NCBI RefSeq assembly: GCF_000418325.1
Contig: NC_021658.1
Span: 10,306,001-10,370,000 of the forward strand
Length of the DNA stretch: 64,000 nucleotides
Reading direction: 5' to 3'
DNA from: Sorangium cellulosum So0157-2
Lineage (GTDB): Bacteria > Myxococcota_A > Polyangia > Polyangiales > Polyangiaceae
The notes beneath the pieces are model-generated. The model searched no databases. It saw nothing but the letters and a program-made list of their open reading frames with translations, and had not been told where the DNA came from. A program made the translations under genes and the position numbers. Shown here piece after piece: positions 63,579-64,000 of this stretch (its first letter is position 1; each line of letters starts with the position of its first letter).

Positions 63579-63893
63579 ATGAAGAAATCCATGGCGATGC
63601 TCTTGGTGGGAACTTCTGCCGTGGTGCTCCGAGGGAACGCCGCCGCGCAGATCGACGAACCGGAGATGATGGACGTGGACAGCGAGGCGCTGACGGCGGA
63701 AAACCCGGGTCTCGAGCTGTGCCTCAAGCGGTGCAGCGAGGTGAACTACTGTAGATTTCCTGGCCCTCCCCCTCATTCCCCCTTCAGCAACCCGGCTGCT
63801 CGTGCAGCCTATCGGATCGCTCTTGCAGCCTATCGGGAGTGCGTGAACCGCAGGGATCGGTGCGAGGTGCACTGCTACAACCTGTATAGCTGA
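63579..63893 (+). CDS. Small secreted Cys-containing protein
   Basis: A 104-aa protein with a signal peptide (MKKSMAMLLVGTSAVVLRGN, cleavage near AAA-QI) and six cysteines after it (LCLKRCSEVNYC and ECVNRRDRCEVHCYN), arranged as C-x3-C-x5-C ... C-x6-C-x3-C. This suggests disulfide-bonded pairs of helices. A strong ribosome binding site precedes the ATG. No family recognised. Confidence 0.75.
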   Translation: MKKSMAMLLVGTSAVVLRGNAAAQIDEPEMMDVDSEALTAENPGLELCLKRCSEVNYCRFPGPPPHSPFSNPAARAAYRIALAAYRECVNRRDRCEVHCYNLYS

Positions 63894-64000
63894 AGAGCGT
63901 CCTGGGGCACGCGGGGTCCGCCGGACCGCCGACGAAGCGTATCTCGTCGCCGATCCGATATCCCTGTGGCGTCGACGCGGAGAACAGCAACGGAGGCAGC
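63894..64000. other. Window end, possible 3' end of a minus-strand gene
   Basis: Read on the minus strand from the window edge, FSASTPQGYRIGDEIRFVGG could be protein, but the frame runs into the neighbouring gene. Too little sequence to decide. Confidence 0.25.

Overview
The window is high-GC DNA that looks like a chromosomal segment of a large-genome myxobacterium, most likely Sorangium-like. The pointers are a GH9 cellulase lipoprotein with a Gly/Ser-rich linker, a DUF1592/DUF1552 pair, an ECF sigma factor coupled to a LamG-type membrane protein, a type of [NiFe] hydrogenase common in soil bacteria, strong codon bias and many IS elements. The genus is inferred from gene content; no rRNA or taxonomic marker is present.

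Layout. 1-1280: 3' part of a DNRLRE-domain gene. 1.28-12.0 kb: a stack of insertion sequences. One small host gene has been hit by an IS66 element (8-bp duplication GATCTACT), an IS630 element (TA) and a second IS66 element (GCCGGAAC). The IS630 transposase gene is itself interrupted by an IS21 element (CCCAAG). Removing all of them restores one open reading frame. 12-20 kb: a small lipoprotein, a LamG membrane protein with its ECF sigma factor, a 452-aa unknown protein, a decayed tyrosine integrase beside half of a tRNA-Leu gene, and long stretches without convincing genes.

20.3-23.1 kb: gcvPA-gcvPB, the split glycine decarboxylase. 23.2-33.5 kb: a minus-strand operon for a group 3b-type NAD(P)-linked [NiFe] hydrogenase (beta, cyclic-nucleotide-binding protein, gamma, delta, alpha, protease, hypA, hypF, hypC, hypD, hypE; no hypB), with divergent feoA-feoB (feoB frameshifted) behind a shared palindromic operator. 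36.2-44.1 kb: a PEP synthase-like enzyme, GH9 cellulase, a DUF1592 protein with an in-frame stop and a DUF1552 Tat protein, ending at a MITE-like palindrome.

45.3-57 kb: an amino-acid cluster. A minus-strand group encodes a proline racemase-family enzyme, PrdA- and PrdB-like D-proline reductase homologues (Cys replacing Sec in PrdB) and a nitrilase-family hydrolase. Divergent from it is a complete branched-chain-type ABC transporter whose binding protein and first permease are fused. A pyruvoyl arginine decarboxylase and an agmatinase follow, making a putrescine route. 57-64 kb: a GNAT gene split by an IS1380 element (4-bp duplication CGCG), a PLP decarboxylase, a GNAT remnant, a cupin lipoprotein and a small secreted Cys-containing protein.

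The most unusual features are the Cys-type proline-reductase-like cluster, a 26-bp repeat placed in frame inside three hydrogenase genes, the MITE-like element, and scattered copies of the 3' ends of three genes in this window.
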